Assembly (NCBI GenBank): GCA_003979035.1
Contig: RXOA01000140.1
Coordinates: 1-46,619, forward strand
Length of the DNA: 46,619 nt
Reading direction: 5' to 3'
Source of the DNA: Candidatus Bipolaricaulota bacterium
GTDB taxonomy: Bacteria; Bipolaricaulota; Bipolaricaulia; UBA7950; UBA9294
A program made the position numbers and the translations under genes. Of this stretch, positions 17,366-26,303 are shown piece by piece. Each line of letters opens with the position of its first letter. Within the stretch, counting starts at the first letter, position 1. The notes under the pieces are model-generated. The model was not told where the DNA came from. It worked only from the letters and a program-made list of their open reading frames with translations, and did not search any database.

Positions 17366-17394
17366 AGTATACGCCTCCGTTCCGATGGTGGCAA
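17366..17394 (-). promoter_or_regulatory. promoter of the lysine-saccharopine operon
   Basis: On the minus strand TTGCCA (complement of 17389-17394), a 17-base spacer and TATACT (complement of 17366-17371) precede the reductase gene, leaving a leader of about 47 bases. No obvious operator repeat is seen around it. Confidence 0.75.
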
Positions 17395-17432
17395 TCCCTA
17401 TATCGGGCAACAGAACTGTATTCCTTGCCCAG

Positions 17433-18221
17433 TCAGCGCCCCCCCCAGATCTCGAATGCTCTCTTGCCGTCTTCGGTCAGGAACGCCCAATGGAAGAGCT
17501 CGTTCACATCGCTGTGGAAGGTTTCGCCGGCGTCGGACAGCCACGCATGCAGTCCCTTCATCAGAAGATCGCAAGATTCCGTGGTTGGATCGCGCAACAC
17601 GGCGACCATCGCCGGATCGAGTCGATCTGCGCCATCGACAAGGGACAGCTCTTGCTGCGTCCAGTGTCGGACAGGCGGCCAGGATCCCCGCTGCAGGAAG
17701 ATCAGCTTTGCCAGCGCACGGACCGCCTCGCCGGCAAGAAGCCTGATTCCCAGTTCGGATTCGTCGCTCTCTTGTTGTCGATGTCGCAGTTTCCTGATCC
17801 GTCCGACCGCTTCGATGACTTCCAAGTAGTGAAGGATCATCCGCGCGCTTCGGACATCCTCGGGCAACGCAGCCAGCCGTTCGACGATGTCGGCAAGAAG
17901 GCCCTCCGGATCGTGAAGGATCTCTGCGTGCTGGTACGGACCGTGGAACAGGTCGTGGGTAGAAGAGATGAGTCCTTCGAACTCGGCGAGCGGCCGCAGG
18001 TAGAACTCGTGATCTACGCGCCGTGGCGGCCCGTCGTCGATGACGAAGACGTGTTTCTCATCATCGGGAAGCATCGCGTACGCTTTGTCGGTCACGATCA
18101 CTTCGAAGTCGTAGTCGGATAGCTTGTCGCGATACGGCCGGGTGGACGAACCCACCACGTAGATTCCGACCACGTCATCGCGCTTCGTGTACGGCCCGAT
18201 CAGCTCTCTTGCCCGCTCCAC
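17433..18221 (-). CDS. nucleotidyltransferase-fold protein, DUF4037-like
   Basis: This 262-residue protein contains 'YVVGSSTRPYRDKLSDYDF', the GS...DXD signature of the polymerase-beta-like nucleotidyltransferase fold, near residues 21-39. An all-helical second half follows ('EVIEAVGRIRKLRHRQQESDE', 'DLFHGPYQHAEILHD'). This architecture resembles DUF4037-type proteins and antibiotic nucleotidyltransferases; the substrate is unknown. I start it at the GTG at 18221, which has GGGAGG six bases upstream. The longer frame runs into the tRNA-Val gene and cannot be right. It follows the tRNA terminator on the same strand, so it may be expressed by read-through. A conserved second aspartate is visible ('DHEFYL'). 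Confidence 0.75.
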   Translation of the reverse strand: MERARELIGPYTKRDDVVGIYVVGSSTRPYRDKLSDYDFEVIVTDKAYAMLPDDEKHVFVIDDGPPRRVDHEFYLRPLAEFEGLISSTHDLFHGPYQHAEILHDPEGLLADIVERLAALPEDVRSARMILHYLEVIEAVGRIRKLRHRQQESDESELGIRLLAGEAVRALAKLIFLQRGSWPPVRHWTQQELSLVDGADRLDPAMVAVLRDPTTESCDLLMKGLHAWLSDAGETFHSDVNELFHWAFLTEDGKRAFEIWGGR

Positions 18222-18240
18222 GGTCGACCTCCCTTCCTCA

Positions 18241-18280
18241 AACGAAACAACAACCGCCGGCCCTTCAGCCAGCGGTTGTT
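18241..18280 (-). terminator. intrinsic terminator after the tRNA-Cys/tRNA-Val unit
   Basis: AACAACCGC (18249-18257) pairs perfectly with GCGGTTGTT (18272-18280), with an inner GGC/GCC extension. On the minus strand the stem is followed by GTTTCGTT. It begins two bases beyond the encoded CCA end of tRNA-Val. Confidence 0.75.
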
Positions 18281-18281
18281 C

Positions 18282-18357
18282 TGGTGGGTGGTAGAGGACT
18301 CGAACCTCTGGCCTCATGCACGTCAAGCATGCGCTCTCCCAGCTGAGCTAACCACCC
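18282..18357 (-). tRNA. tRNA-Val, anticodon GAC
   Basis: A 76-base cloverleaf on the minus strand: acceptor GGGTGGT/ACCACCC, D-arm GCTC...GAGC, anticodon loop TTGACGT and T-loop TTCGAGT, with the 3' CCA encoded. All stems pair. It follows tRNA-Cys after 12 bases and shares its promoter. Confidence 0.95.
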
Positions 18358-18369
18358 CTTTGTCCATCT

Positions 18370-18444
18370 TGGAGGCGGCGACCGGATTCGAACCGGTGAA
18401 TCAGGGATTTGCAGTCCCTTGCCTTTCCACTTGGCTACGCCGCC
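18370..18444 (-). tRNA. tRNA-Cys, anticodon GCA
   Basis: A 75-base cloverleaf on the minus strand: acceptor GGCGGCG/CGCCGCC with discriminator T, anticodon loop CTGCAAA and T-loop TTCGAAT, with CCA encoded. U73 is the known identity base for cysteine tRNAs. It is the first gene of the tRNA pair. Confidence 0.95.
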
Positions 18445-18456
18445 GTGGTGGAGTCG

Positions 18457-18485
18457 ATTATAGACGCTCAGCCAAGAAGGGTCAA
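18457..18485 (-). promoter_or_regulatory. promoter of the tRNA-Cys/tRNA-Val unit
   Basis: On the minus strand TTGACC (complement of 18480-18485), a 17-base spacer and a perfect TATAAT (complement of 18457-18462) end 12 bases before the tRNA-Cys 5' end. Confidence 0.85.
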
Positions 18486-18674
18486 TCGCCGGGATCGCTG
18501 CTGCCAATCCTGGGCCGCTGGTTGGTTTGACGTCCTTGGAACGGAAGTGTCCGTGGATTGAATCCGGGTCATGGCCGCTGCTCAAGCGCAGCCAGACTGC
18601 CACTTCGATGGTTCATTTCTGACCTGTTTTCATATAGACTGTTTGAGGTTCAATACATGTGAGAGGTGATCGAA

Positions 18675-21017
18675 ATGGAGATTCGGTACCCGCCCGCGAA
18701 CGGTTCGTTTGTCGGCAACTCGAGAGAACCCGAAAGGGAAGCCCGGGTGTTTCGGAGAAGACCCGAACCCCCTCTACGAATGCTACTTACACTTCTCGTT
18801 GTCAGCATCGTGGCATTCGCCGCGATGGGCGCCCCGCCGGACGTTTCGGTCGAGATCGCCGCGACACAGGATGATCCAACCCGTGCATCGCCGATCGTGT
18901 TTGAAGCCACGTTCTCGGAGCCGGTGACCGGCTTCGACGCCACCGACGTCAGCATTTCCGGAACGGGAGGACCAGGCATCGTCGCCGTGGCAACGGACAA
19001 CGACATGCTGTTCGCCATCGAGATCACGCTCGCCGAGGACGGAACCGAAGATGGGATGATCATTGTCTCGATTCCGGCCGGCGTCTGCTCCAGTGTTTCC
19101 ACCGCCGAGCCGAACGCGGCCTCGACGTCGCTCCATCATGACGTCCTGTACGACACACTCCCGCCACCGGAGCCAGCGGGCACTTGGCCTCCGGACGGGG
19201 CGATCCTCTCGGATACGTCGCCGACCTTTTCCTGGGATCCCGTCGAGGATGTGGCCGGGGGCAGCGGACTGAAGAACTACCGGGTCACGATCGTCGGTCT
19301 TGTTGAAAGAGATACCTACAAGACGACGACCTCCTACACCCCGCAACTCGTAGAAGGCGACTCCTACGCGTGGCGTGTCTATGCCCGCGACTGCGCAGGA
19401 AACGTCAGTTCCTATACCTGGACGGACTTCGTGATCGATGCATCCGCCCCTGTCAACGCAACAGTGAGCTCGACGTCGCATGTGATCGATACGTGGAGCC
19501 GTGATCGTGACGTCTCCATCGCTGTTGCCGGCGACGCCTGGGATGCCTGGACGGAGGTGGACGGCTTCGAGATTGACTGGACACAATCGGCCGCATGGAC
19601 AGGATCCGGGGCGGCGAACCGTGTTCCATCCTGGGCCGGAGACATCTTCACGGCAACCACCGATGGGGACTGGTGGTTCCACCTATCCACGGGCGATATG
19701 GCGGGAAACTGGAGCGATCCCGTGCATCTCGGCCCGTTCCGGATCGATGCCACGGCACCGGCCGATCCGCGCCTATCGAGCGCGAGCCATGCCATCCACG
19801 TCTGGTCAAACGCGAGCGCGGTCGAGATCGAAGCGGTCGGCGCCGGCGATGCCGGAGCCGGCGTGGACGGTTTCGAGATCGAGTGGAACCAATCCGCCAC
19901 CTGGTCCCCAACCGAAACAAGGAAGCACGAGGAGTCGTGGACTGGCGCAACCTACGCCGCAACATCCGACGGTGACTGGTATGTCCATGCCGCCACGGTG
20001 GATAACGCAGACAACTGGTCGGGGGGAACGACGCTCGGCCCGTTCCGAATCGACACGGAAGCACCGGCGAACCCTGCTGTGGTGTCCGCAACCCACGCCG
20101 TGGGCGTCTGGTCAGAAGAAAGGATCGTCTCCTTCTCGGAGTTCGAGACATCGTACGACGCGCACTCAGGCGTAGATGGATATGCCATCGAGTGGATCGC
20201 AGATGCAACAGGAACCGCCGCCTACACCAGATGGATGGATGTGGTTCATGGCGAGGTGGGCATCGAATCCGAGGACGGTTCCTGGCACCTGGCCTGTCAA
20301 ACGGTTGACCGAGCCGGAAACGCGAGTGACATTGCTCACTTCGGACCATACAGAATCGATACGACGGCTCCGGAGATTTTCGGCGTCCCACAAGATCTGA
20401 CCGTGATGGTTCCCCACGGACAGGAGACGGGCGCTTGCAGTTGGGAGGAACCAACCGCGACCGACCTCCACAGCGGCTTGGCCGGACTGCACGCCAGTCA
20501 CGCTCCGGGGGACCTCTTCTTCGTCGGCACGACCACGGTGACGTATGCCGTGACGGATCGATGCGGCAACTCGGCAACAGCATCGTTCGATGTCACGGTC
20601 GCGCAATCCCCCCAACAGCTGTCCATCGTTGCCTCGGATGAAGCCGGAAGCTTTCTTGATCGCTGTCTCGATCTGAACGAAGGGCAAGAACCGCCGATGG
20701 CCGGCCGCAGACCGCTGCAGGCGGTGTATGCCGCGGGAGAACCGATCGTCGGAAGCTGCCATGTCCTCGATTCCGCGGGCGCGCCCTGCGCGTCGACCTA
20801 CATCATCGTGAGCTTGTACACCGTCGATGTTGCGAGCGTTCCCGAAGCTTTGGAACTCCTCGATTCGTGGAACGGCCACTATGACCGGGATGAGGAATGC
20901 TACCGGTTCGAAGTCGACACCACCGCGCTTGCACCGGGCGTCTACGACCTGCGCCTCGGCTTCGAGGACGGATCTACGGAGTGGATCCGTGTGGAGGTGG
21001 TCGCGCCGGCAGTCTAG
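18675..21017 (+). CDS. large secreted protein with Ig-like repeats and an HYR domain
   Basis: This 780-residue protein has a hydrophobic segment at about residues 36-53 ('MLLTLLVVSIVAFAAMGA') after a basic N-terminus, consistent with a long signal peptide or anchor. An Ig-like domain follows ('FEATFSEPVTGFDATDVSIS'), then a fibronectin-like segment, then three similar modules of about 95 residues, each containing 'VDG.EI.W' and ending in 'LGPFRIDT.AP'. An HYR-type domain comes next ('MVPHGQETGACSWEEPTATD' to 'YAVTDRCGNSATASFDVTV'), and finally a beta-rich C-terminal domain. Such proteins are surface adhesins or binding proteins. The ATG at 18675 has GAGAGGTGA just upstream. No sortase or other sorting signal is seen. 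Confidence 0.82.
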   Translation: MEIRYPPANGSFVGNSREPEREARVFRRRPEPPLRMLLTLLVVSIVAFAAMGAPPDVSVEIAATQDDPTRASPIVFEATFSEPVTGFDATDVSISGTGGPGIVAVATDNDMLFAIEITLAEDGTEDGMIIVSIPAGVCSSVSTAEPNAASTSLHHDVLYDTLPPPEPAGTWPPDGAILSDTSPTFSWDPVEDVAGGSGLKNYRVTIVGLVERDTYKTTTSYTPQLVEGDSYAWRVYARDCAGNVSSYTWTDFVIDASAPVNATVSSTSHVIDTWSRDRDVSIAVAGDAWDAWTEVDGFEIDWTQSAAWTGSGAANRVPSWAGDIFTATTDGDWWFHLSTGDMAGNWSDPVHLGPFRIDATAPADPRLSSASHAIHVWSNASAVEIEAVGAGDAGAGVDGFEIEWNQSATWSPTETRKHEESWTGATYAATSDGDWYVHAATVDNADNWSGGTTLGPFRIDTEAPANPAVVSATHAVGVWSEERIVSFSEFETSYDAHSGVDGYAIEWIADATGTAAYTRWMDVVHGEVGIESEDGSWHLACQTVDRAGNASDIAHFGPYRIDTTAPEIFGVPQDLTVMVPHGQETGACSWEEPTATDLHSGLAGLHASHAPGDLFFVGTTTVTYAVTDRCGNSATASFDVTVAQSPQQLSIVASDEAGSFLDRCLDLNEGQEPPMAGRRPLQAVYAAGEPIVGSCHVLDSAGAPCASTYIIVSLYTVDVASVPEALELLDSWNGHYDRDEECYRFEVDTTALAPGVYDLRLGFEDGSTEWIRVEVVAPAV

Positions 21018-21183
21018 GCACGACTCCAACTGCACCGCATCAGAACGTGAGGAGGGGCACCGCGGCGCGTTTCTCCTGTTGTCTTTGCACCCAAGGATCG
21101 CGAGCAGGCGCAGCCAAGCCAAGTACGCGCTGCCGGGGGGACGTCTTGACGCCCAGGGACTGTGTGGTCAACAAGGCCGGTCG

Positions 21184-21873
21184 CTACGGGCGCAGCAGCG
21201 CCATCAGGTAAGTGAAATCTTCGCCGTCGTCATCGATGACGGCTCGGCACCCCAGCTCCTGCTCCAGCCGCGCGGCAAGCTCGCTTGGGACGCTGGTGAA
21301 CACCAGCCCCGGTTTCCGTCCTTCGACCAGATGGCTGAACACAACCCCGACGGAGCATGCCTCGTAGGCATTGCGGAGGATGCGGATCATCGTCGCCATC
21401 GGGTCACTCCCGATGGCGTAGCCAAGCACGCTGATGATGTAGGCGGCATCGAATGTGTCCGGCTCCAACGGCTGAGTCAGGATATCCCGCAGCTCGAAGG
21501 AAACACCAGCATGTCCGGCGAGCCGCTGCTCCGCACGATCCACCATCGATTGGCTGACGTCGATCCCCCGGTACGCATCGAACGGCTGACGGTGATGATC
21601 AGCGAAGTCCACCAGATGCCCGAGACCGCAGCCGATATCCAGCATCCTTCCCTGGAGCGGCAGGAGCGCGGCTGCCCGGGAGAACAGCTTCTGCTGGCCG
21701 TCGACGCTGCCGTATTCCAGGGCCATCATCTGATCGTCGGCGCCATCGCCTTGGAACAGTCCGGCACGGGCGTCGTAGAACGCCCCACAGGCGCGGACAT
21801 CGGGGAACCCCCGCGGGGTGAACAACGCCATCCGTTGCTTCCAGCGCCTGGGGATCCATCGAGAGATGCTCAT
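21184..21873 (-). CDS. SAM-dependent methyltransferase, class I
   Basis: This 229-residue protein has the Rossmann motif I 'MLDIGCGLGHLVDFA' at about residue 77, an acidic motif II region ('YRGIDVSQSMVDRAEQRL') and 'FDAAYIISVLGYAI', giving a complete Methyltransf_25-type fold. It should transfer a methyl group from S-adenosylmethionine to an unknown acceptor. Its ATG lies one base after the atpD stop, in the place where atpC (epsilon) usually stands, so it is translated with the ATP synthase genes. Nothing in the sequence ties it functionally to the synthase. Confidence 0.82.
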   Translation of the reverse strand: MSISRWIPRRWKQRMALFTPRGFPDVRACGAFYDARAGLFQGDGADDQMMALEYGSVDGQQKLFSRAAALLPLQGRMLDIGCGLGHLVDFADHHRQPFDAYRGIDVSQSMVDRAEQRLAGHAGVSFELRDILTQPLEPDTFDAAYIISVLGYAIGSDPMATMIRILRNAYEACSVGVVFSHLVEGRKPGLVFTSVPSELAARLEQELGCRAVIDDDGEDFTYLMALLRP

Positions 21874-21874
21874 C

Positions 21875-23329
21875 CTATTCGGACGACTCTCCCGCGTCCG
21901 CTGCTACGACTTCCGGCTCGTGAGATTCGTCGGTGTGCTTGACCCGTTCGAGGACCTCGTCGATCGTTCCGACCATGTAGAACGCCTGCTCGGGAACCTC
22001 GTCAAGCTCGCCGTCGATGATCATGGCAAACCCTCTTATCGTGTCTTCGAGCTTCACGTATGCCCCGGATCGTCCGGTGAAGTCCTCGGCCACGAACATC
22101 GGCTGGCTCATGAACCGCTGCACTTTACGCGCCCGCCTGACCGTGAGTTTGTCTTCTTCCGAGAGTTCGTCCATCCCCATGATCGCGATGATGTCGCGTA
22201 GATCTTCGTAGCGCTGAAGGATTTCCAGCGTCCTCTGCGCCACGCGGTAGTGGTCGTGAGAGATGATGTGAGGATCAAGCATCGTCGAACTGGACGTCAG
22301 CGGGTTCACGGCGGGGTAGATCCCCTTCTCCACGATCGCCCGATCGAGCGTCACCGAGGCATCGAGATGGGAGAACACCGTCGCCGGAGCGGGATCGGTG
22401 AGGTCGTCGGCGGGAACGTAGATCGCCTGAACGGAGGTGATCGATCCCTTCTTGGTCGACGTAATCCGTTCTTGAAGCTCTCCCATTTCCGTGGCCAGCG
22501 TCGGCTGGTAGCCGACCTCGGACGGGATCCGTCCAAGCAGCGCCGAGACTTCGCTGCCGGCCTGAGCAAAGCGGAAGATGTTGTCGACGAAGAACAGCAC
22601 GTCGCGGCCTTCTTCGTCACGGAAGTACTCGGCCACCGTGACTCCGGTGAGCGCAACACGAAACCGCGCCCCCGGCGGCTCGTTCATCTGTCCGTACACC
22701 AGCGCCGTGTTCTTGAGGACATCCGCTTCCTTCATCTCCAGGTACAGCTCATTGCCTTCCCGCGTTCGCTCCCCGACGCCTGCGAACACCGAGAACCCCT
22801 GATGCTCGTAGGCGATCGAGCGGATGAGCTCCATGATCAGCACCGTCTTCCCAACCCCGGCGCCGCCGAACAGGCCGATCTTTCCTCCCTTCGGGAACGG
22901 GCAGATCAGATCAATCGACTTGATTCCTGTCTCGAAGACTTCCGCTTCCACTTCTTGATCGAGCAATCCCGGCGCATTGCGGTGGATGGAGTAGCGGAGC
23001 TTTGTCTGCGGCGCGGACATTTCATCGATGGGCTCGCCAAGCAAGTTCAGCATTCGTCCGAGCGTTTCCGGCCCCACCGGCACGGTAATCGGCTCCCCTG
23101 TGCTGTAGACCTCGGTGCCTCGCGCCAGTCCATCCGTTGCATCCATCGCGATGGCGCGGACGACATCATCTCCCAAGTGCTGGGCGACCTCGAGAACGAG
23201 ATCCGTATCCCCCTCGCGGGGGATTCTCAGCGCATCGTTGACATGAGGGAGCCGCCCTTTCTCGAACCGCGCATCAACCACGGGACCTTTGATTTCGGTG
23301 ATTCGTCCAACAACCTGTGTCTTCGCCAT
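21875..23329 (-). CDS. atpD: F1F0 ATP synthase subunit beta
   Basis: This 484-residue catalytic subunit has the P-loop 'GLFGGAGVGKTVLIMELIRS', 'GVGERTREGNELYLEMKEA', 'VLFFVDNIFRFAQAGSEVSA' and 'QAIYVPADDLTDPAPATVFSH', all at canonical positions. It makes or hydrolyses ATP at the alpha/beta interface of F1. The start at 23329 has CAGGAGC upstream and gives the family's usual N-terminus; a longer frame adds ten atypical residues. The C-terminus is about 15 residues longer than usual and acidic. It is the last recognisable atp gene of the operon. Confidence 0.97.
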   Translation of the reverse strand: MAKTQVVGRITEIKGPVVDARFEKGRLPHVNDALRIPREGDTDLVLEVAQHLGDDVVRAIAMDATDGLARGTEVYSTGEPITVPVGPETLGRMLNLLGEPIDEMSAPQTKLRYSIHRNAPGLLDQEVEAEVFETGIKSIDLICPFPKGGKIGLFGGAGVGKTVLIMELIRSIAYEHQGFSVFAGVGERTREGNELYLEMKEADVLKNTALVYGQMNEPPGARFRVALTGVTVAEYFRDEEGRDVLFFVDNIFRFAQAGSEVSALLGRIPSEVGYQPTLATEMGELQERITSTKKGSITSVQAIYVPADDLTDPAPATVFSHLDASVTLDRAIVEKGIYPAVNPLTSSSTMLDPHIISHDHYRVAQRTLEILQRYEDLRDIIAIMGMDELSEEDKLTVRRARKVQRFMSQPMFVAEDFTGRSGAYVKLEDTIRGFAMIIDGELDEVPEQAFYMVGTIDEVLERVKHTDESHEPEVVAADAGESSE

Positions 23330-23355
23330 GGAATGCTCCTGATCTTTCCGGAGGA

Positions 23356-24228
23356 TCATGCGTTTCGCAGCGCTTCCGATCCTCCCACGATGTCCGCGAT
23401 CTCTGTCGTAATTCCCTGCTGGCGCGCCTTGTTGTACGTTCTCGTTAGAAGCGTGATGAGATCGTCTGCATTGTCTGTTGCGCTCTTCATCGATTGGCGG
23501 CGGATCGCTTCTTCGCTGGCGCGGGTATGCAACAGCGCTTCAAACAGCTTCCCTTGAACGTAGAGCGGGAGCATCCTGTCGAGAAACTCCGGCCCCGACG
23601 GCTCAATCAGCGCTTCGGAGCCGCGGGGTGCAACCTCGATCGGAAGGAGTGTTTCGATTTGCAGCCGCTGTCTCAGATCGGACACGAATCGCATGCTGAC
23701 CACGATGCACCGCCCGATGGCCTGTTCGTTGTACAGCCGGATGATGTCCCGCGAGATCCTCCCGGCGATGTCCATCGTCGGGTCGCTGTACACACGGACA
23801 TACGTCTCCAGGGTCTCCACGGGTCGAGATCGAGACTGATCCTGACGTGCAAAGAAGAGCCGCGCCTTCTCGCCGCCGACAAGCAGTCTCGCCGCCGGAC
23901 CGTGTTCGTGGATGAGCTTCTCCGTCGCCCGATTCAGGTCTCCGGTATAGCGACCGCACAGACCGCTGTCGGAATTCAGGACAAGGACCGCAACCGGTTC
24001 CGCGCCGTTGTCGGACACCAGCGGATGCGGCTCGCGCGTCAGGTTGGGTTGAGCCATCGCCGCGGCAACAAGTCGCTCCAGAGACTCGGTCCAGGGTTTT
24101 GCCGCTTCGAGACGCCGTTTGAAGCGGGTCACCTTGGTCATCGCGATCGCATTCATCGCCTTGGTGATCTGGCGAATGTTGCGGATGTTGCCGATCCGCC
24201 GGTTGATTTCGCGAACGTTTCCCGCCAC
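23356..24228 (-). CDS. atpG: F1F0 ATP synthase subunit gamma
   Basis: This 290-residue central-stalk subunit has 'RNIRQITKAMNAIAMTKVTR' near the N-terminus and 'MKSATDNADDLITLLTRTYN' plus 'RQQGITTEIADIVGGSEAL' at the C-terminus, the two coiled helices that rotate inside F1. The GTG start at 24228 uses a GGAGGG element that overlaps the atpA stop codon, so translation is coupled. Length and order are normal. Confidence 0.96.
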   Translation of the reverse strand: MAGNVREINRRIGNIRNIRQITKAMNAIAMTKVTRFKRRLEAAKPWTESLERLVAAAMAQPNLTREPHPLVSDNGAEPVAVLVLNSDSGLCGRYTGDLNRATEKLIHEHGPAARLLVGGEKARLFFARQDQSRSRPVETLETYVRVYSDPTMDIAGRISRDIIRLYNEQAIGRCIVVSMRFVSDLRQRLQIETLLPIEVAPRGSEALIEPSGPEFLDRMLPLYVQGKLFEALLHTRASEEAIRRQSMKSATDNADDLITLLTRTYNKARQQGITTEIADIVGGSEALRNA

Positions 24229-24231
24229 GTG

Positions 24232-25746
24232 CTACCCTCCGAACCGCTCTTTGAACTGGGCGATCGCCGTCTCGAATTGGGCCCGAATGGCATCGGTCAG
24301 TTTCCCTTCGGTGCGAATCGCGTCAAGGATCCCGGCATTCTCACTGCGCAGATAACGCAGCCACTCGTCTTCGAACCGCCTGATTTCGGACAACTCGATG
24401 CTTGCGAGATGGTTCTCGACGGCGACATAGAGCACCGCAACCTGCTCCTCGACCGGCATCGGGCGATACTGATCCTGCTTCAGGACTTCCATCAGCCGAT
24501 CGCCTCTCGCGAGCTGCGCCTTTGACTCATCATCCAAGTCGGCCGAAAACTCGGCGAACGCTTCCAATTCGCGATACTGCGAGAGTTCGAGCCGCAACTG
24601 CCCGGCAACTTGGTTCATCGCCTTGATCTGCGCCGCTCCGCCGACACGAGAGACCGATTTCCCCACATTGATTGCCGGGCGAAACCCCTGGTTGAACAGA
24701 TCCGGCTCGAGGTAAATCTGGCCGTCCGTGATCGAGATGACGTTGGTCGGGATGTAGGCGGAGATGTCGTTGGCCTTGGTCTCGATAATCGGGAACGCCG
24801 TCAGCGAGCCGCCGCCGTGTTCGTCCGATAGGCGGACCGCGCGTTCCAGCAAGCGCGAGTGGGTGTAGAAGATGTCTCCGGGATACGCCTCGCGCCCGGG
24901 CGATCGCCGCAGCAGCAGCGCCATCTCGCGATACGAGACGGCGTGTTTGGAAAGGTCGTCGTACACGATGAAGGCATCTCTGCCCTGATAGGTGAAGAAT
25001 TCGGCCATTGCGCAGCCGGCATAGGGAGCGATGTACTGCATCGGCGCCGGTTCGTCGGCCTCGGCGACCACGATGATCGTGTAGTCGAGCGCGCCGTGTT
25101 GCTTCAGCGTTTCCACGACCCGCGCCGTTGTCGACGCTTTCTGAGCGATGGCCACGTAGACGCAGACAACGCCTTTCCCCTTCTGATTGATGATCGTGTC
25201 GATCACGATGGCCGTCTTGCCGGTGCGACGATCGCCGATGATCAGTTCTCGCTGCCCGCGCCCGATCGGCGTCATCGCATCAATCGACTTCAGGCCCGTC
25301 TGCAGCGGCACATTGACCGGCTGGCGCATGATCACGCCCGGCGCCTTCACGTCCGCCTTGCGCCGCTCGTCCGAGGCAATCGGTCCCCGCCCATCCTTGG
25401 GCCGTCCAAGAGGGTCGACGATCCGGCCCAGAAGATCTTCGCCAACGACGGTTTCAAGAATCCGGCCCGTCCGGGTGACTTCATCGCCTTCCTGGATCAG
25501 TTCGCTGGCTCCAAACAGGGCCACGCCGACGCTGTCTTCTTCAAGATTGAGCACCATTCCGAACACGTCGTTGGGGAAGCCAAGGATCTCGGAGGACAGT
25601 GCGTTCTGCAATCCGAAGACGCGGGCGATTCCGTCCCCGACTTCCACGACCACGCCCACTTCATCCATCGCCAGATCCTGCGAGAATCCGCGGATCTGTT
25701 CCTTCAAGATCGCACTGATTTCATCTCGTCGTCGCTTCGTTGACAA
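24232..25746 (-). CDS. atpA: F1F0 ATP synthase subunit alpha
   Basis: This 504-residue subunit has the non-catalytic nucleotide-binding P-loop 'IIGDRRTGKTAIVIDTI' (Arg where many have Gln), 'VYVAIGQ'-like 'VYVAIAQKASTTARVVETL', and the arginine-finger region 'AYIPTNVISITDGQIYLE'. The TTG start at 25746 lies after GGAGGAACACC. It forms the F1 hexamer with beta. The gene order H-A-G-D is the standard bacterial one. Confidence 0.97.
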   Translation of the reverse strand: MSTKRRRDEISAILKEQIRGFSQDLAMDEVGVVVEVGDGIARVFGLQNALSSEILGFPNDVFGMVLNLEEDSVGVALFGASELIQEGDEVTRTGRILETVVGEDLLGRIVDPLGRPKDGRGPIASDERRKADVKAPGVIMRQPVNVPLQTGLKSIDAMTPIGRGQRELIIGDRRTGKTAIVIDTIINQKGKGVVCVYVAIAQKASTTARVVETLKQHGALDYTIIVVAEADEPAPMQYIAPYAGCAMAEFFTYQGRDAFIVYDDLSKHAVSYREMALLLRRSPGREAYPGDIFYTHSRLLERAVRLSDEHGGGSLTAFPIIETKANDISAYIPTNVISITDGQIYLEPDLFNQGFRPAINVGKSVSRVGGAAQIKAMNQVAGQLRLELSQYRELEAFAEFSADLDDESKAQLARGDRLMEVLKQDQYRPMPVEEQVAVLYVAVENHLASIELSEIRRFEDEWLRYLRSENAGILDAIRTEGKLTDAIRAQFETAIAQFKERFGG

Positions 25747-25763
25747 GGTGTTCCTCCCCCTCG

Positions 25764-26303
25764 CTAGCCTTCCAACACGGTCCGCAAGCGCTCCAGTTTC
25801 CCCGCAAGCGAGCCGTCAATCGATCGGCCGCCAATCAGCAGTCTCAGTCCCCCGATGAGCGAGCTATCCACTTCTTCCCTCAGGTTCACCGGTCCGTGCA
25901 GGAGTCCCGCAAGGCGCTCGCCGAGCTTCCGGCGCCCCTCCGCCGAAAGCGGAATCGCCGTCGTCACATCCACTTGGGCAATTCCCGCACGAGTCGCAAG
26001 AAGCGTTCGGTACTCTTCAAGGATCAGATCGAGATGATCGGTCCGTTGATTTCGGATCATCATCCGCAGCAATCCATCGGCCACGGGATCGAGATCGGGA
26101 AACGCTCGCCGTAGGAAGCCGATCTTTCGCTCGTTGGGAATCAGCGGGTGGGCAAGAAAAACCTGGATATCGTCGATTTCTTCAATCGCGTCACGAACTG
26201 CTTCCAGCTGTTCGAGCACGCCGTCCACTGAGCCCCCGGCTTGCTCGACCGCCAGTTCGAATCCGGCCTCGGCGTAGCGACGGGCGATATCACGTGATCC
26301 CAT
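25764..26303 (-). CDS. atpH: F1F0 ATP synthase subunit delta
   Basis: This 179-residue peripheral-stalk subunit has the OSCP/delta pattern: N-terminal 'SRDIARRYAEAGFELAVEQ', middle 'FLAHPLIPNERKIGFLRRAF' and C-terminal 'EEVDSSLIGGLRLLIGGRSI'. It links the F1 head to the b-subunit stalk. Its ATG overlaps the atpF stop (TAATG), implying coupled translation. Confidence 0.94.
   Translation of the reverse strand: MGSRDIARRYAEAGFELAVEQAGGSVDGVLEQLEAVRDAIEEIDDIQVFLAHPLIPNERKIGFLRRAFPDLDPVADGLLRMMIRNQRTDHLDLILEEYRTLLATRAGIAQVDVTTAIPLSAEGRRKLGERLAGLLHGPVNLREEVDSSLIGGLRLLIGGRSIDGSLAGKLERLRTVLEG

Noticed and set aside
16677..18122. 481-residue plus-strand frame opposite the reductase and nucleotidyltransferase-fold genes.
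   Set aside because: It spans two genuine minus-strand genes and the promoter between them, with no family similarity.
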